A stretch of DNA of 64,000 nt, taken from Rhabdornis inornatus (taxonomy: Eukaryota; Chordata; Aves; Passeriformes; Rhabdornithidae). Positions within the stretch are counted from its first letter, which is position 1, and every line of letters begins with the position of its first letter. The translations under genes and the position numbers were made by a program. The stretch covers positions 186,001 to 250,000 of the forward strand of contig VWZS01005944.1 of assembly GCA_013397075.1 (NCBI GenBank), written 5' to 3'. Shown here piece by piece: positions 1 to 13,000 of this stretch. Below the pieces are notes generated by a model that worked only from the letters and a program-made list of their open reading frames with translations, did no database searches and was not told the DNA's origin.

Positions 1-2484
1 TGACTTTGTTCTTTGTCCAGCCCACTGTCGAGTCACCTCTAAGGGCAGTAGCAGAGACAGACACTGCTGAACATTAGAAAACCACCCAAAAATTCACACA
101 CTTCTGAAATTCAGATTACTAAAAGATGTTCTTCAGGCTGCCTATGGCATAAATAGCTCTTCAAGGGATTAAAGATTAAAAAAAAATTAGGAATCACTAA
201 GACTGAAGGAAGTGATCTTAAAATCATCTAAAATTCACTAGTGACTCAGCAAGCAATACAGGCCTCAATCAAAAGTGACAGATCACCGTCAAAAACAGAA
301 GAATAAAAATATGAAGCCTAATTGCACTCTTTACAAAGCTTTTGCAACTTCCTTTTTATGAAATATTGCTCATCTGACAAGAAGAACTGGCAGCTTCAGC
401 CATACTGAGCATGTCATACCAAAAAAAACCCAAACTTCATAAGAGGCTTCTGTAAAGCCCCATGGGTAAAATGAGACGAGATGGCAACCAGACTGCTGAG
501 ATGAACACAGAACTGGGCACCAGCCGAAGAATCATCACCTTAGTTTATGGGACTCACTCAAATACTTCAAATATACACACTGAATTCTTGTCTTTTTAGT
601 GCAGTTGCTCAGAATGATTTACAGTCACCAAGCCCTGAAACAAATACATGTTAAACTGCAAAATGCTCGTGTCTTTTGCCAGGCTACTTGCTCAGCACTT
701 GACACTCCTGCTTAAGGGTCACTTAGCCTGAAAATAAAAACCCAACCCTGTGCAGCAGGTGGGGCTTAAGGGGTTCAGTATATTTAGCTCTGAAAAGGGA
801 AAAACTAAGCAGGTTGTAACTGGAGCACAACTACCTCTGAAAAAAAAACAAACCAGGTGTTGGGTATCAGCTGGAAAGGGTGAGAAGCATCTTCTGCCAC
901 CTGCAGCAGCAGGGAGAATTGGGAGCATGGGAGCTGCAGCTGCTGTGGAGTGACCCCTCCACAGCCCCTTTTTGAACAGCACTGCTGGTGATGAGGCCAG
1001 GGAATAAATGAAAGCACAATGGTGACGGAAGCCGTGGTTTCCTGGAAGCTGCGCTGTCATCATCACGGCGATGACAGAATTATTTAGGTGAGTTGCTAAG
1101 GTAGAGGCCAGCCACACACACTCACACACATCCTGAAGGTGTGCATTCTCAGAGCCTTTCCCTCCTGAAATGGCCAGGCCTTCATTGTTCCCCTGGCAGC
1201 CCCAAGACACAGCCAACAAAGACAGGAAGTTGTGCTGCTTTTCTGAGTGGCGAAAAATGACTGTGTTGACTTGCCACATAGTTACATGTGTAAGAGTTTT
1301 CCAGCTATACAAAGCACCCCTCAATTCCAGTGCACTCAAAATTACCTGCTTCTAAGACTAGTAATCAAAGTCAGTGTCGTAGTTTTTGTGGAGGATTGAA
1401 GTGTTAGCTTGCCAGCACCAAACCATACCCGGAAAAGCTCTCTGATCCCACTGCCAGAGAACCCTTAAAACACAACTCTGCCTGACTAAATTACACCTGC
1501 TCCCTGTGAGCAACCACTGCTGTGCATTGCTGCAATAACTATTCTCAGACTGATTTAAACCTCTTGCCAACATGCTAAGACACAACCAGCCACTCATTTT
1601 TGGGGCCAACATAATTTTTCACAACGGATGCTGTCCCATTCCAGTATTCTGTATCCCCTTCTTCAGGTATTATAGGACTGTTCATTCTGTTTAGCCAAGT
1701 CACACTTCATCAGTCAAAAATCTGATAAGGTTTCTTGCACTCCTACATAATTTAAAGTCTGTTTGGACATGCAACACCTGATTTGCAATATTCCTGTAAC
1801 ACAGCCCAACATAGCTACCGGGTAGAACCCATGGCAATGTTTTTCCCGTCTCCATTTGAGCAGCATGTGACATAACCCAGGAATTCCAGGAGCTCACCGG
1901 TGAGTGGTGACTACTTAGCATCGAAACAAGAGAGACTATAATGATTTTAAGAGGTCAAACTACGGTATTTATCCGACTTTTTTTTTTTCATGAGTTATAA
2001 GTACAAACAACACATCTTACTCATAGGGTAATGAATAATGAACCCGTGAATCACATCGGGTTCAGTCAGTCCACATCCTGCTTCGCTCCTCACCTTTCTC
2101 TTAAATGCAAATTACTATTCAGAGGCAGCAGGCTGATGAAGCTTAGCCTGCACGTAAACACAGGAATTCCCTTCTAATGGCCCGACAGCCCATCCCGGGC
2201 TGGTCTGACAGCTCCTCTCCCCTTGCAGTGACAGCCCGAGTGACAGCTCCTGTCGAGGGATGCCTGACCCGCCCGCGGCCATCTGATGGTCCCACGGGGC
2301 TGCTGTGACACTTTACTCAGCAATCATTTACCAGGTTCCGCTGGCTCCCGGAGCCGCTCACAGCTCCCGTTCTGCTCAGCGATTGTGCCAAGCGAGCCCG
2401 GGACAAGCCCCCGGGGCTGGGCTCACACCACGTGCAGCTGTCCCGGCCGTGCTGCCCGAGCCCCCCGCTGGCCCCTGGCCTTAC
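1..2484 (-). other. LRRFIP1: LRRFIP1 intron following the alternative first exon (partial)
   Basis: This stretch lies downstream, on the minus strand, of the alternative LRRFIP1 first exon and is read as intron for both LRRFIP1 transcripts. The next coding exon of the family begins with AEARLAAKR. I did not find it here, so it should lie left of the window. The sequence is ordinary AT-rich DNA up to about 2.2 kb, then rises into a CpG island. Short open frames on both strands resemble no protein I recognise. Confidence 0.7.
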
Positions 2485-2645
2485 CTGCTGCTGGGCAGCC
2501 GGGCTGAGACAGTCGGCAGCCGCGTCCATGGCTCCGCTGCCGCCGTGTGTCCCCGGCGGGGCCCGCCCGGACGCGCCCGGCACGGCCCGGGGGCGGAGCG
2601 GGGAGCGGAGCGGGCGGGGCAGCGCTGGGTGAGAACACACACCTG
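2200..2645. promoter_or_regulatory. LRRFIP1: CpG island of the internal LRRFIP1 promoter
   Basis: GC content and CpG density rise sharply over the AT-rich flanks, with many CG dinucleotides and GGGCGG or GGGCGGAG boxes around 2560-2620. The alternative LRRFIP1 first exon (2485-2529, minus) sits inside the island, so I read it as the promoter and 5' UTR of the shorter-N-terminus isoform. The transcription start is not resolved. Confidence 0.7.
2485..2529 (-). CDS. LRRFIP1: LRRFIP1 alternative first coding exon (internal promoter isoform)
   Basis: On the minus strand an ATG at 2529 opens a 15-codon exon, MDAAADCLSPAAQQQ. It ends in phase 0 at 2485 and is followed directly by a consensus donor, GTAAGG. 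Known LRRFIP1 proteins have a second N-terminus whose end reads DCLSPEAQKL before the shared AEARLAAKR exon. DCLSPAAQQQ here aligns without gaps, ends at the same splice boundary and is in the same phase. LRRFIP1 binds the leucine-rich repeats of flightless-I (FLII). It has been described as a GC-rich-DNA-binding repressor (GCF2) and as a cytosolic nucleic acid sensor acting through beta-catenin. The N-terminus is shorter than the human one (15 against about 22 residues). Identification rests on the short motif, exon phase, strand and CpG island, and on the main LRRFIP1 first exon lying upstream on the same strand. Confidence 0.8.
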
Positions 2646-2800
2646 CCAGCGCCGGGCATCGCTCCGAAACCCGCCAGGCATCCAGCACAGAAAGGGCCTC
2701 CTCGCCTCCTTTTTGTCCCCGAGGGAGATACACAGCCCCAGAATGAACATCCCGCCCTCCCTCCGGGCTGCGCATCCTTCAAACACCCAGGGCACATGCT

Positions 2801-2841
2801 TATAAATATATATATATATATATTCCTATTCACGCCACGTG
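2801..2841 (-). promoter_or_regulatory. TATA/(TA)n tract with adjacent CACGTG E-box upstream of the alternative LRRFIP1 exon
   Basis: A short TA dinucleotide run (2801-2824) is followed by a palindromic CACGTG E-box (2836-2841) about 310 bp upstream of the alternative LRRFIP1 ATG on the minus strand. CACGTG is the USF/MYC-type motif. A role in the internal promoter is inferred from position only. The TA run may simply be a microsatellite. Confidence 0.3.
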
Positions 2842-2845
2842 GCCT

Positions 2846-3814
2846 TTGCATGGCCGAAACAAACCGCCTCGCTGCTGTTAATTGCTGCAATTATCTCGGT
2901 GCTGCGGACTGCAGCACTTGTGTAGAGCCGAGCTTAAAACGAGCCATCCACGCTGGATGGGCTGGTGTTGGTTTCGTTCTTTCAGAAATGGCATCACACG
3001 CTATGGAATAATGGGAAAAAAAATCCAAACAAGTCTGACACTGCTGCAGAAGAGCAATTGGGAATAGTGGCTGGCCAAAGATAAGGACACCCTGCGTTTC
3101 AAATGGTCGCTGGATGAGCCGAAGGCACAGAAGGACTAGAGGGCACAAGTGGCACTAAACGGAACGATACCCCAAGAACAATGGAAGGCACGGTCAGAGC
3201 AGATATCCTGGCTCCACAAATCACTTCCATCTGTCGATTCCACCCAAAGCATCTCTCGATTCCCCTTGCCTTCACCCCAAGTTCGCACTTGGCCAGGGAG
3301 GAACCAGGGGGGCCGGCAGAGCTGCGAAGCTCAGAGAGCTCCTTTTACCCACTGCCATCCTGCAGCAGCAGCAGAGCACTCGGGGACTCATCTCTTCCTG
3401 GCACGAGATTTTCCACGGCAAGCCAAACAGGTCGCTCCTTAGCAACTCAGCCTGTGCCCTCCTTCCCGGCCAGCGAGCCCAGCGAAGGAGCCTCCACCCA
3501 GGCACTGAGCTCAGTTTTTCCATGAGCTGCCTGCCCGGGACAAGGAATCTGGTTGCTCAGGCTGGCACAGCACATGCTGCCATGCTGCTGACAGGGATTT
3601 TAGCTAACTTGGAAGCGCTGGCACTGTTTTACTTCAGCAGGATTCACTGGCAATCCCTGGACCCAAGCCATGTCCCACTGTCCCTGGGAAGGCCAGTCAT
3701 GCTTCCTTTAAATAAGAGGTATTAGGGATGTCTAACTTGCACCCTGCCCCCTGGGAGAAACCCTGCTTTAAGTCAGGTGAAGCTTTACAATTGTAAAAGA
3801 GACAGGTTTTATGT
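2846..3814. other. LRRFIP1 intron 1, unremarkable proximal upstream segment
   Basis: This is non-coding DNA just upstream of the internal LRRFIP1 promoter. It is moderately GC-rich between about 3.2 and 3.6 kb. Overlapping open frames of 60-115 codons occur but show no family motif, no coherent splice signals and no repeat identity that I can name. Confidence 0.5.
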
Positions 3815-4095
3815 AAGTCATAGAACTACAGAATGGTTTGGGTTGGAAGGGACCTTAAAGCCCATCCAGTTCCACCCTCTGCCATGGGCAGGGACACCTT
3901 CCACTATCCCAGGCTGCTCCAAGCCCCATCCAACCTGGCCTTGGACACTTCCAGGGATCCAGGGGCAGCCACAGCTTCTCTGTGCCAGGGCCCCACCACC
4001 CTCACAGGGAACAATTCCTTCTCCATATCCCATCTAACCCTGCCCTCTGGCAGTGGGAAGACACTCCCCTGGCTCCTGTCATTCCCATACACCTT
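3815..4095 (-). mobile_element. CR1 LINE, 5'-truncated
   Basis: The left end reads TCATAGAAC..ACAGAATGGTTTGGG followed by TTGGAAGGGACCTTAAAGCCC. This is the reverse complement of the avian CR1 3' end, so the element is on the minus strand. Homology continues through the diagnostic GCCATGGGCAGGGACACCTTCCAC segment and fades near 4095. It is one of the younger-looking copies here, with few mismatches to the family pattern, and carries no ORF. Confidence 0.9.
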
Positions 4096-7000
4096 GTCAA
4101 AAGTTGCTGTCATTCATATAACGATTTCTTGAAGTGATTGAAAGGCTGCAATAAGATCTCCAAAGTCACATCTTTTGTTAAACTCCAAAGCCACCAGTTG
4201 AGCCTGTAAGTTATTTTTAACTTCTCTACGAGGTAAACAACCCAGCTTTGCTTTAACAAAATAAACCCAAACTTTCTCAAATCCACTCCAGCAATTGCAT
4301 AAAGAAAATAGTAAGTATTATATGCTTCTGTGAAGCATCTATAATTTAAATCTTCATTTAACAGACACTTACTCCCTCCTCCAGCAGGTCTGTCTTTTGT
4401 GAACAGCCCCAAGTCCAAGAGGAGTTATGCCCTAATTCCCAGAGGCTGCTCAGCATTCAGTTTTGGTGCAGGTAACAGCACGATTTGGGGCTTCCAGCAA
4501 TGTTTGGTGCTCAGCTGTGAAGTAGGCACTTCTGGCAGCTCACCCCAAGGCAGCCAGGACCAGGCACTGGAGTTAATTATTCAGGAAAAATACATATTGC
4601 CTTATATGAAGATGTTTTAACACAGGAGGGGAGTGATGTTAACTGTGTAAATCAGAACAACTCAGCATGAAAAGCATCTTCATCCTAGCTTGAAACAGAC
4701 AATTTGTTCTGGTTCTTGGTTAACAAGAATTAACCTTCCCTCACTGGCAAATCTCTACAGGTTTTGCACTGTCACTTGGAAAATACACTGAGAATAAAAG
4801 TATTTCCTACACCAGGCATAAATTACCCCCCCTCCCACACACACCTTTTCCTATTTACTTTCCAAGCCAAGATGTTTGGTTTTATTTGGTTTACTTGAGG
4901 AAGTACTTCATAGATACCCTGTGATAAATTCAAACAAACAACTCTACTACAGACCTGCTGGGTCAGAACTGAAGGATCAAGAGGTCTTTTTAATGCTAAA
5001 GCAAACTTCCATTTTTCAGCAATACAGAGCTGACAGCGCTATAAACACACACTTCAGCATTTTATAATTGATTTTATGTAAAAGGAGGCTTGGAATTCCA
5101 ATCAGGTCCTGAAAATCCCCTCAAAACTGCAGTGTAAATTTCATCATAGCTTTCTCCAATTCAGAAAAACAGCAGCTTCTAAAATTGGTATTTATTTATT
5201 TATTCAGCACACAATTCTTGTGTCCATGCATTTCCCATCTGAAATATGATGCTGTGGAAGAGTGACATTAATTCCAGGACATATCTAGGAAGGAAGGATG
5301 TCCCCAGTGGAAATATGCATTTCATGTACTACAATGCTAAACTGAGACTAAGAAAAACAGCTAATGGGAGATTTAGAAGGGGGGGAAAAAAGAATCAGTT
5401 GACACTTCCAGAATCCTGGTGGGATAATTGTGAGTTGAGTATGTCTAAGCAGAAAATAAAAAGAAAGTTTACTGCACTCAGGACAGCAGCTCTGATTCCA
5501 ATGAGACAGATTCCTTATCTCCTCATGGGGAATACACCTCTCCTTTGCAAATACACACAAATGCATTCCTACACTCAGAACAATGCAATCCTCCACAAAT
5601 GCTGGCCCAAATCCTAAAAATCAGCTTTCCAGAACTGCAGTTTGCCCATAACAACCAACAACCGAGGAGCTGCATCAAAGGCACCAGGGAAAGATCACCC
5701 GGTCACCCTCCAGGTATGTTAATATCACTGATAACTCAAATTCCAAGGAAGCCTGGCCCCCAGCACAGCTCATACTCAATTGCTTTTTATTTTGTCTTTA
5801 AGGCATGTTGTAGGTAGGTTAAGAGGCATGCAAATAGGCATAAAGTAGACAAAACCTTTAGACACAGGTTTAAAAACTGAAAAAACCTGCACCTGGCTCC
5901 AGCTTGGCCCACCTCAGTATTAATTCTTCAGCAATACAGCACTATCCATCACCAACATATATAACTCAGACTATATAATTTATATCTATAAAAATGAAAT
6001 TCTGTTGTGCATTTCCTGCATTCTCTTCAAGTGGTATCACTTTTGGTGGATTTACCACTGTTGGATTATTGGTTGGACTTGATCTTTCCCAACCTAATGA
6101 TTCTGTGATTCTTAGAATTTTGGTAATGTCCATCAGTGTCTTATTCAGTCCTGGCTTTCCAAACAGGGAGAACAGAAAAATAAAGTATCATTTTGTGGGA
6201 AAAAAAAAACTAAAAAATACTTTATATTAGAAGAAATATTTGGTTACTCTAGTTTGTGGGTTTTTTAATAAGGTTTATAGTGCTGTTCTTCGACTGCTGA
6301 AGAAAGCCAATAAAAACCTCTGGAATGACACCCACACAAAGTCAGAGAGACAGGAAAAGTGATGTCTGTGCCCCATCACTTCATCATCCCTGCCTGCTGG
6401 GCCATCCTGCCATGCCTGGAGCCCAGCTGGCCAAGGGAACAAAACCTCCTTGTAGCCAGTCACCAAGGCACTGCACTCAGCCAAGTGCTCCTTAGGAAAA
6501 CAATGTCCGGTTTTCAGCACCAAAATCCCCTGCCATGATCAACAGATTATCTTCTGTCCAGGCTGCATGGCCTGGAGGGAGGAGGACGAGGAGGAAGGAA
6601 ACTGCTGGATCAGGCACAAGCACAAGGCAGACTGAGTCATGCCCCAGCAGGGAAGCTGGGAGGCTCTTGGGGAGCCTATGGCACATTTGTCATTCAGCTT
6701 CAAAACAGTGATGCCAGCAACATCAGGATATTGAGTACATTAAAGCCTGACTACTTCAGCTTTGGAAATTTGAAATATGGGTGGATGAAAAGTGACGTGA
6801 TCTTCCTGTTTTAGAAGCAACAGATTCAAGAGTGGTTCCAATAATAAAAATTCCTGATCTAGTCTTAAGCTTTTCCATTCCTTTGCTTAATAATAAAAAA
6901 AAAAGGAAAAAAAAAAGAATTTTAGTTGGATCATCTCACAGAACCTGAATGTACAGATATCCGTGTACAAAACCACAAAAATGATCCAGCAAGAGCTCTT

Positions 7001-10000
7001 TACTCATAGAAAAACGTTTCTCTGCTGATGTATCCACAGCACAAGGCTTTGCCATCTCCCAGGCTCTACTTCCAACCTAACAAGATTAAAGAGTTGGAAT
7101 TAACCATTTCCACCACGAATGTAAATTTTGTGAATTGGAAACACAACAGTCATTCCAAAATTACACACAAAAGGGCAGAGGTTCTGCATTTCATCCTACC
7201 CCCATCAGGGACATTAGGTGGGAAGAAACACCACCAGCATTTCCAACCTCTGGGAGTGCCATAGTTAAGGCACCAAGCTCTCCCATTCAACACACACAAA
7301 AAAAAAGACAAATCAAATTCACAGTAAAAATCAAGTCCAAAAAGTCAGACTTACAGCTAAACATCATTAGGGCTTCAACTCAAATATTTGACTATATTCA
7401 CTAGAGAGAATGAACTAGGATGGCACCTTAAATGAACAGCGATCACACACTCTGCAAACACCAAAGAATCTCATTATCAAACATTTTAGCAAAAAACTGA
7501 CAGTTCCCTTTGAGGAGCTGAATTTTCACATACAAAGAGGAAAATAAAGTATACCTGCAGTGGAAACCTGGCCAAAAGAACGATTATGGTGTTCCCATGA
7601 CCACCCTGACTGCACCCTGAACCTGTTTTCCCGAGTCAGCTCATCCACACCCTGCAATCCCGCAAGACTGAGGTTCGCTGGGAGATTAAATGATGGATTT
7701 TTTTCATGGAAAGCTTTTCTTGCAAGGGCATTTCAAGAGCAATTTCCAGTTTTGTTTCTAGGGTTTCTCACCCTAGAAACACCAGGGCTTTGCTTTTCTG
7801 ATTTCCTTAATTCTCAAGCACCAGGAATGGGAACAGGCAGACACTCTGCTCTGACATGCTGAGGGTGCTGCTGTGAGTTATCTGTGTTTAAGGGCTCAGC
7901 ATTCTTGGTCTTCTTGCTCAACATTTTGAACCAAAGACTGGGAAGGGAGGAGGGAATGAGACCCACGACTAATGAAGGAATTTATACATGAGCACTGTCC
8001 ACTTTGGAGAAACATTTGCTGATGGGTTTGCCAGGAAATCCGTCTTGGAGATAGAACTTAGGCATGTGAGCAGAGGCTGCAAAGTCGTATTGACACAGAC
8101 GTTTCCCCCCCCCACAAAGGAGGAGAATGTTTATTCTGCAGCAAACAGCCTGTACAGCTCTACAATGCAAGAGACAATTAGGGACTTGCAGACTTGCATC
8201 CTACCTTGTAAATTATATTGCCATGGAGTCCCAAGGAGCTGCTGCTAAAAATACAGCAATAAACAATATTTAGTCTAAACAATAACTGAGCTCCAATAGA
8301 AGCTTGCACGGACTACCAAAGCAAATCCTGCAACAAGGAATTGGTCTCTAAACACCTCTTAAAACTGAGGTATCTCATTATCATTTCCATCTTGGCAGTG
8401 GTTTAGAGGCATTTATTATCTCAGTAAATGTTTTTGTTGGTGGGGTTTTGTTTTGGTTTGGGGTTGTTATTTTTTTTTCATAAGCATTGTAGCTTGTTCT
8501 CCAGCACCACTCTATATATAGAGTGCACCACTTCCACTGCTATTTAGCAATCAATCACTCGTCCTGTTTCCACTCCAAAAAAGCAAACCGGGGATGAAAG
8601 AGCAAGTCCAGGATAGGGTGTTGGCTGGCAGCTCCTCAGTTAGTATCAACTGACCACATTTACGTCACTTCTTCAATTGGCATTTTCTCCCTAAATAGCT
8701 CTCTGGTCAGTAAGTGGTTGGTCCCACCAGGGAAGAATTTGGATACTCCTCTACAGCTGTTACCTCTGAGAACAAACCCATGTGTTTTCCACACCCTGGA
8801 TAATACTGCAGTCATGTATTTTACATCAAGAGTGTTAACTCCTGGAAACAGTTTTGGAGGAGTCCAATTGACTTTGGAAACAGCTGGATCATTCACACAA
8901 ATAAATGAATCAATCAGAAATGACACCTAGAAGGAGAAAAATAAACTAAACCAACTGGCAGCTTTAGGAAATATGGGCTGGAATTCCACAAGGAAAGCAT
9001 AAAAATCTTCCCAGTGTTGTCTCCGGGAATAGTTATTTGCATGAAGCTGCAGCCAGTGGTTTCTTCTACTTGTTTTACCCAACTTCTTTATAAAAAAAAG
9101 AGAAGTTTCTCTTTTGCAGTGACCACTTGTAGGTCTCCCTCTATGGCTCCAGCAGTGTTTTGCAGCAACTGTTGTCCTCATATAAAATTTAAATAAAACT
9201 GAACTTCAGAACACCCAAGTAGAATGGCTGTATTGCAGAGTGCTGCTTAAACACCATATTTCTGTTTGATTGCAGAACTGCCTCTGCAATTAAAGTCACT
9301 CAGAGTTCACAAATAAAAGAGTTGAGTTGTATTTCAGACTTCTGTGTTTGACATCTATTTGGAAGCAAAGGTCCAACCACTGTTTCCCACTGGGAACTCA
9401 TCTTCAGGCACCAGCACACAGCAGAGAGGCTCTTAATAAGGGAGCACACATGCAAAATTAATTCAGCCAATGGTACACATTAGTGAAGATAAAACACATT
9501 TGTCTTGACCATAAAGTAAAGCACAATAACCCCATTTGAAACCTGCAATAAAGTGCAATTTCTCAACTGGTTCCTTTGCAGCATAAATACAGGTCGGGGA
9601 GAGCTCTGGAGCTGGGTGGATGCCAACATCTTTTTGATGCATGGACAAAAACAGAGGCTTTGTTCCTAACTGGTAAAAATATTTGAAATATAAATAAGAA
9701 GTGAAATTCAGGGACTGCTACAAGCAATGTAGTCTGTGGGGATCACCCTCTGGTCCCCACTGAGCTGCAAAGTTCATCTGAATAAAAGCTGGCAAATCCT
9801 GAACACAGCCCTGCACTTAGAGCACATTAAAACGTAGATACAAACCCCAGCAACTGCTTAAAATAATGCTCACACTACCAGTCAAAGAAAAGAAAATCAC
9901 AAGTCTTGAAGTAAAGGTTACTGGTGATGTTCTAGGGATTACCCAATTTGTGACACAAAATGATAAAAAGCTTTAAGAAAAGGCATAAATAGAACACTAA

Positions 10001-13000
10001 GTTCTGCTTTTTTCTTTTTTTTTTTTTCTCAAATCAAGTGCACCTGCTCCCTGGTTTAATCTCAGCCAAAACCCCACATTTGCCTGCATCACAGAAAGAA
10101 TAAATACATTTACAGGGAATTCATTATGTGTCCAACAACAGCACTGGGTCTCCACAGAAGCACAGACTTTGCATGCAGGCACATTCAAGACTGATTTATT
10201 CTTTTAAAGCCAAGTAAAATGAAGATCAAAAGCTTCAGGTAATCCACTGAATATTCTCCAAAGCTGAGATTTAATACCCACATTGCAGTTCCTGGACAGA
10301 AACAGCTCAACATGAGTTAAGTGATGGAAACTGCAGTGCTGAGACAAATCCTATCATTATTGTGAAATGGTGTAATATTAGAAATTAGATCATGTGAACT
10401 GCTCTTGTTACAGTGTCACACTGATGTGGCCCCTTCCCATTTTGCAAGAGGTCAGGAGAATTTGTCTTTTAAGCTTCAGTGGGACATTCCTGGAAGAGTT
10501 TCATGCCAAAAACTGGTCAGTGAAGTTGCACAGGTCTTTGCCGTCAATTAGGAACAATGAAGAAATCCATAGCACTTCAGTTTCTTGTCCAGAGAACAGA
10601 GATTATATGTCCAGAGCTTATCTGTCTCTCTGGAGGAAAACAAACATAAGCAGTATTTTGACATCTTCAGGCATAACACATTAGATGTGGAGATTTTAGG
10701 CCAGCAGAACAACTGAGAAATCACAACAAAACAAAAATTCTTTCCCCCAGCTACAGCATTTGCATTTATTTGGGATACAGGAGAGCACATGGGACGTAGA
10801 GCTCTTTTTTGGGGGTTAATTTCCAGGAGCCACTCACTTCAGAAGGGCAACAGCCCAAGGAGTGTGAGGCAGAAGCACTGACTACAGGAGAGGAGGTGTA
10901 AGAGGTTTTGCTGCTGCCAGTACAGCAGGAGTTGCCAAGTCTGCTACAGCTGAGGAACTGCCTCATCTCTGCTCTGACACAAATGTAAACCCTACTATAC
11001 ATTAACAGCACAACAGCAAGACTTCTTGGAAAAAAAGTAAATTACATTTAAAAAGTGAATTAAATGCTTTTACAGATTTAGTCCCCTTGACACAAAAGAA
11101 TGTTCTGATTTGTAGAGGTACACAGAGAAGCAAATCTAAAGGTCATTACCCCACCCAGAGTATCAGAGGAGAATCACTGATTAATTACTCCATTAAACAG
11201 ACCAAGAATGAACTCCAAGCTTGTTTGAACTGGCCTGAACCCCACAAGAGGGAGCAGCAATCAAGCAAATCAAGTAACTCAAGCAAAGCACTCTTTTTTG
11301 TGTCCCTAAGGAGACACTACTTACACACACAAAGCTGGACCCTGAATTTTCAATATAAATGTTTATACATGGCTATTCAGTCACAGAGGATGTGGATGAA
11401 AATTATCATTAGAGGATAAGAGACCACAGTAGAACTGACACTCCTCTGTATTCCTACTAAGGACATGGTAATTCAGCCTTAAATTATTACCATTACCAGA
11501 TACATTTCAACCACTTATGTGAAGAAGCAAACCAACAAAGCTGGCAGTGGAGTGGAGATGTTTAGAATTTGTGTTAGGCCACCAGACCCCCCAGATTCTC
11601 AAAATAACCCAGAAATCTTAGCTAGCTTTATTTTGTAAGCAATTCCTGTTCTGCATCCTCACTCTCTGCTCCATCTCCAATACTTTTGAAGTACTCAAAC
11701 AAAACCTACAGGGTTTTTTTATTTAAATACCAACCAGCCTGTCAAAAGGTAACAGCTTCCACATTCAGCATCACTTCAACAGCAAAAAAAAAAACCCATA
11801 AAGCAGTTTGAAAAGGTTCACAATATTCTTCCTGCAGGCTCCCACAACCTTGTGGCTAAGTGGAAGAACAGGCAGCAGTGTGCCGTGCTGACAGATGGTT
11901 TTTAAATAGGAGCACCTCAGAGCACAAAGCAGAAGCTGAGGGCTCAACTAAATGCTGTTCTTAGGGGTAGAACCTGCTGCATTGTTTTGTCTCCTACCTC
12001 CCAGGCTCAGTATTTTGGGACTTATTAATAATTTATTGCCTTTTCTTAGTCAAGAGTGGGAATTCTAAAGAGAGACCATTTAACTATAAATTACAATAGA
12101 GAGGGGAGACTGGTGGAAACTTTTTGATGGAGGAATAGATAGAGACAGAATTTCTTCTTTTTGTAGCTCAGAGCAGAGCTGAGCTTGGTCACTGACACAG
12201 GAACTACAGCTGAAACCCATCATTAGTTCTTCTGGCAGCTCCTGGAGGGTGTGCTTGGTCCTCTTCTCATCCCTCTGGTATTTTTTGTTGCTGCTCTCCT
12301 TTCCCAGGATTCTCCCTCTGGGATTACCCACAGTGACCTCAACAGGTATTTCATTATAATGCACATCCTACTGACTGACAAAGGGAGGAAAGAAGGAATC
12401 TGAATTGGAGCCATGCCTTTGATCACAAAAAAATGAGGATTTTATATTCATCTGTAAAATCCAACACAGTGCCAATATCATAGACACAAAAAAAATCCCC
12501 AAACCACACGAGGCATTTTCACATGTTCTGGGTTCCTTTGGCACACATCAGTTATCACAATACAGATTTTAATAAAAGCTCTGACTGCTCCCCTGATTTT
12601 TTAAAGCTGTCTGTTATGGATGTAGAAATACTTGGAGCTACAGACATACAAAACAACAGGTTTTAGAGGCATGTCTGCCAGAGAACAGAAGATTTATTTT
12701 AAGTGATTCCAGAATATTAATGTCAAACATTCATCATCACAACACAGTTTACTACTAAAGCTAAAGCGGGGTTTTAGATTATATTAAAAAACGAATCCAC
12801 GATTCATAAGGAAGTTATACAAAGAATAACTTCCATTATCTTCTCAGCCCTGAAAACAATTTCATGGAGACCAGCATTCCTAAAAGACTCACAGCAACTT
12901 CTCCTAAGCTTTAATGATGCTCACAGCCATGTCACCTGGCAGTAAGACAGCACAAGAGTTTAAACCAACTAAAATTCGAAGAGAAGACCTCAAAGCCTTC

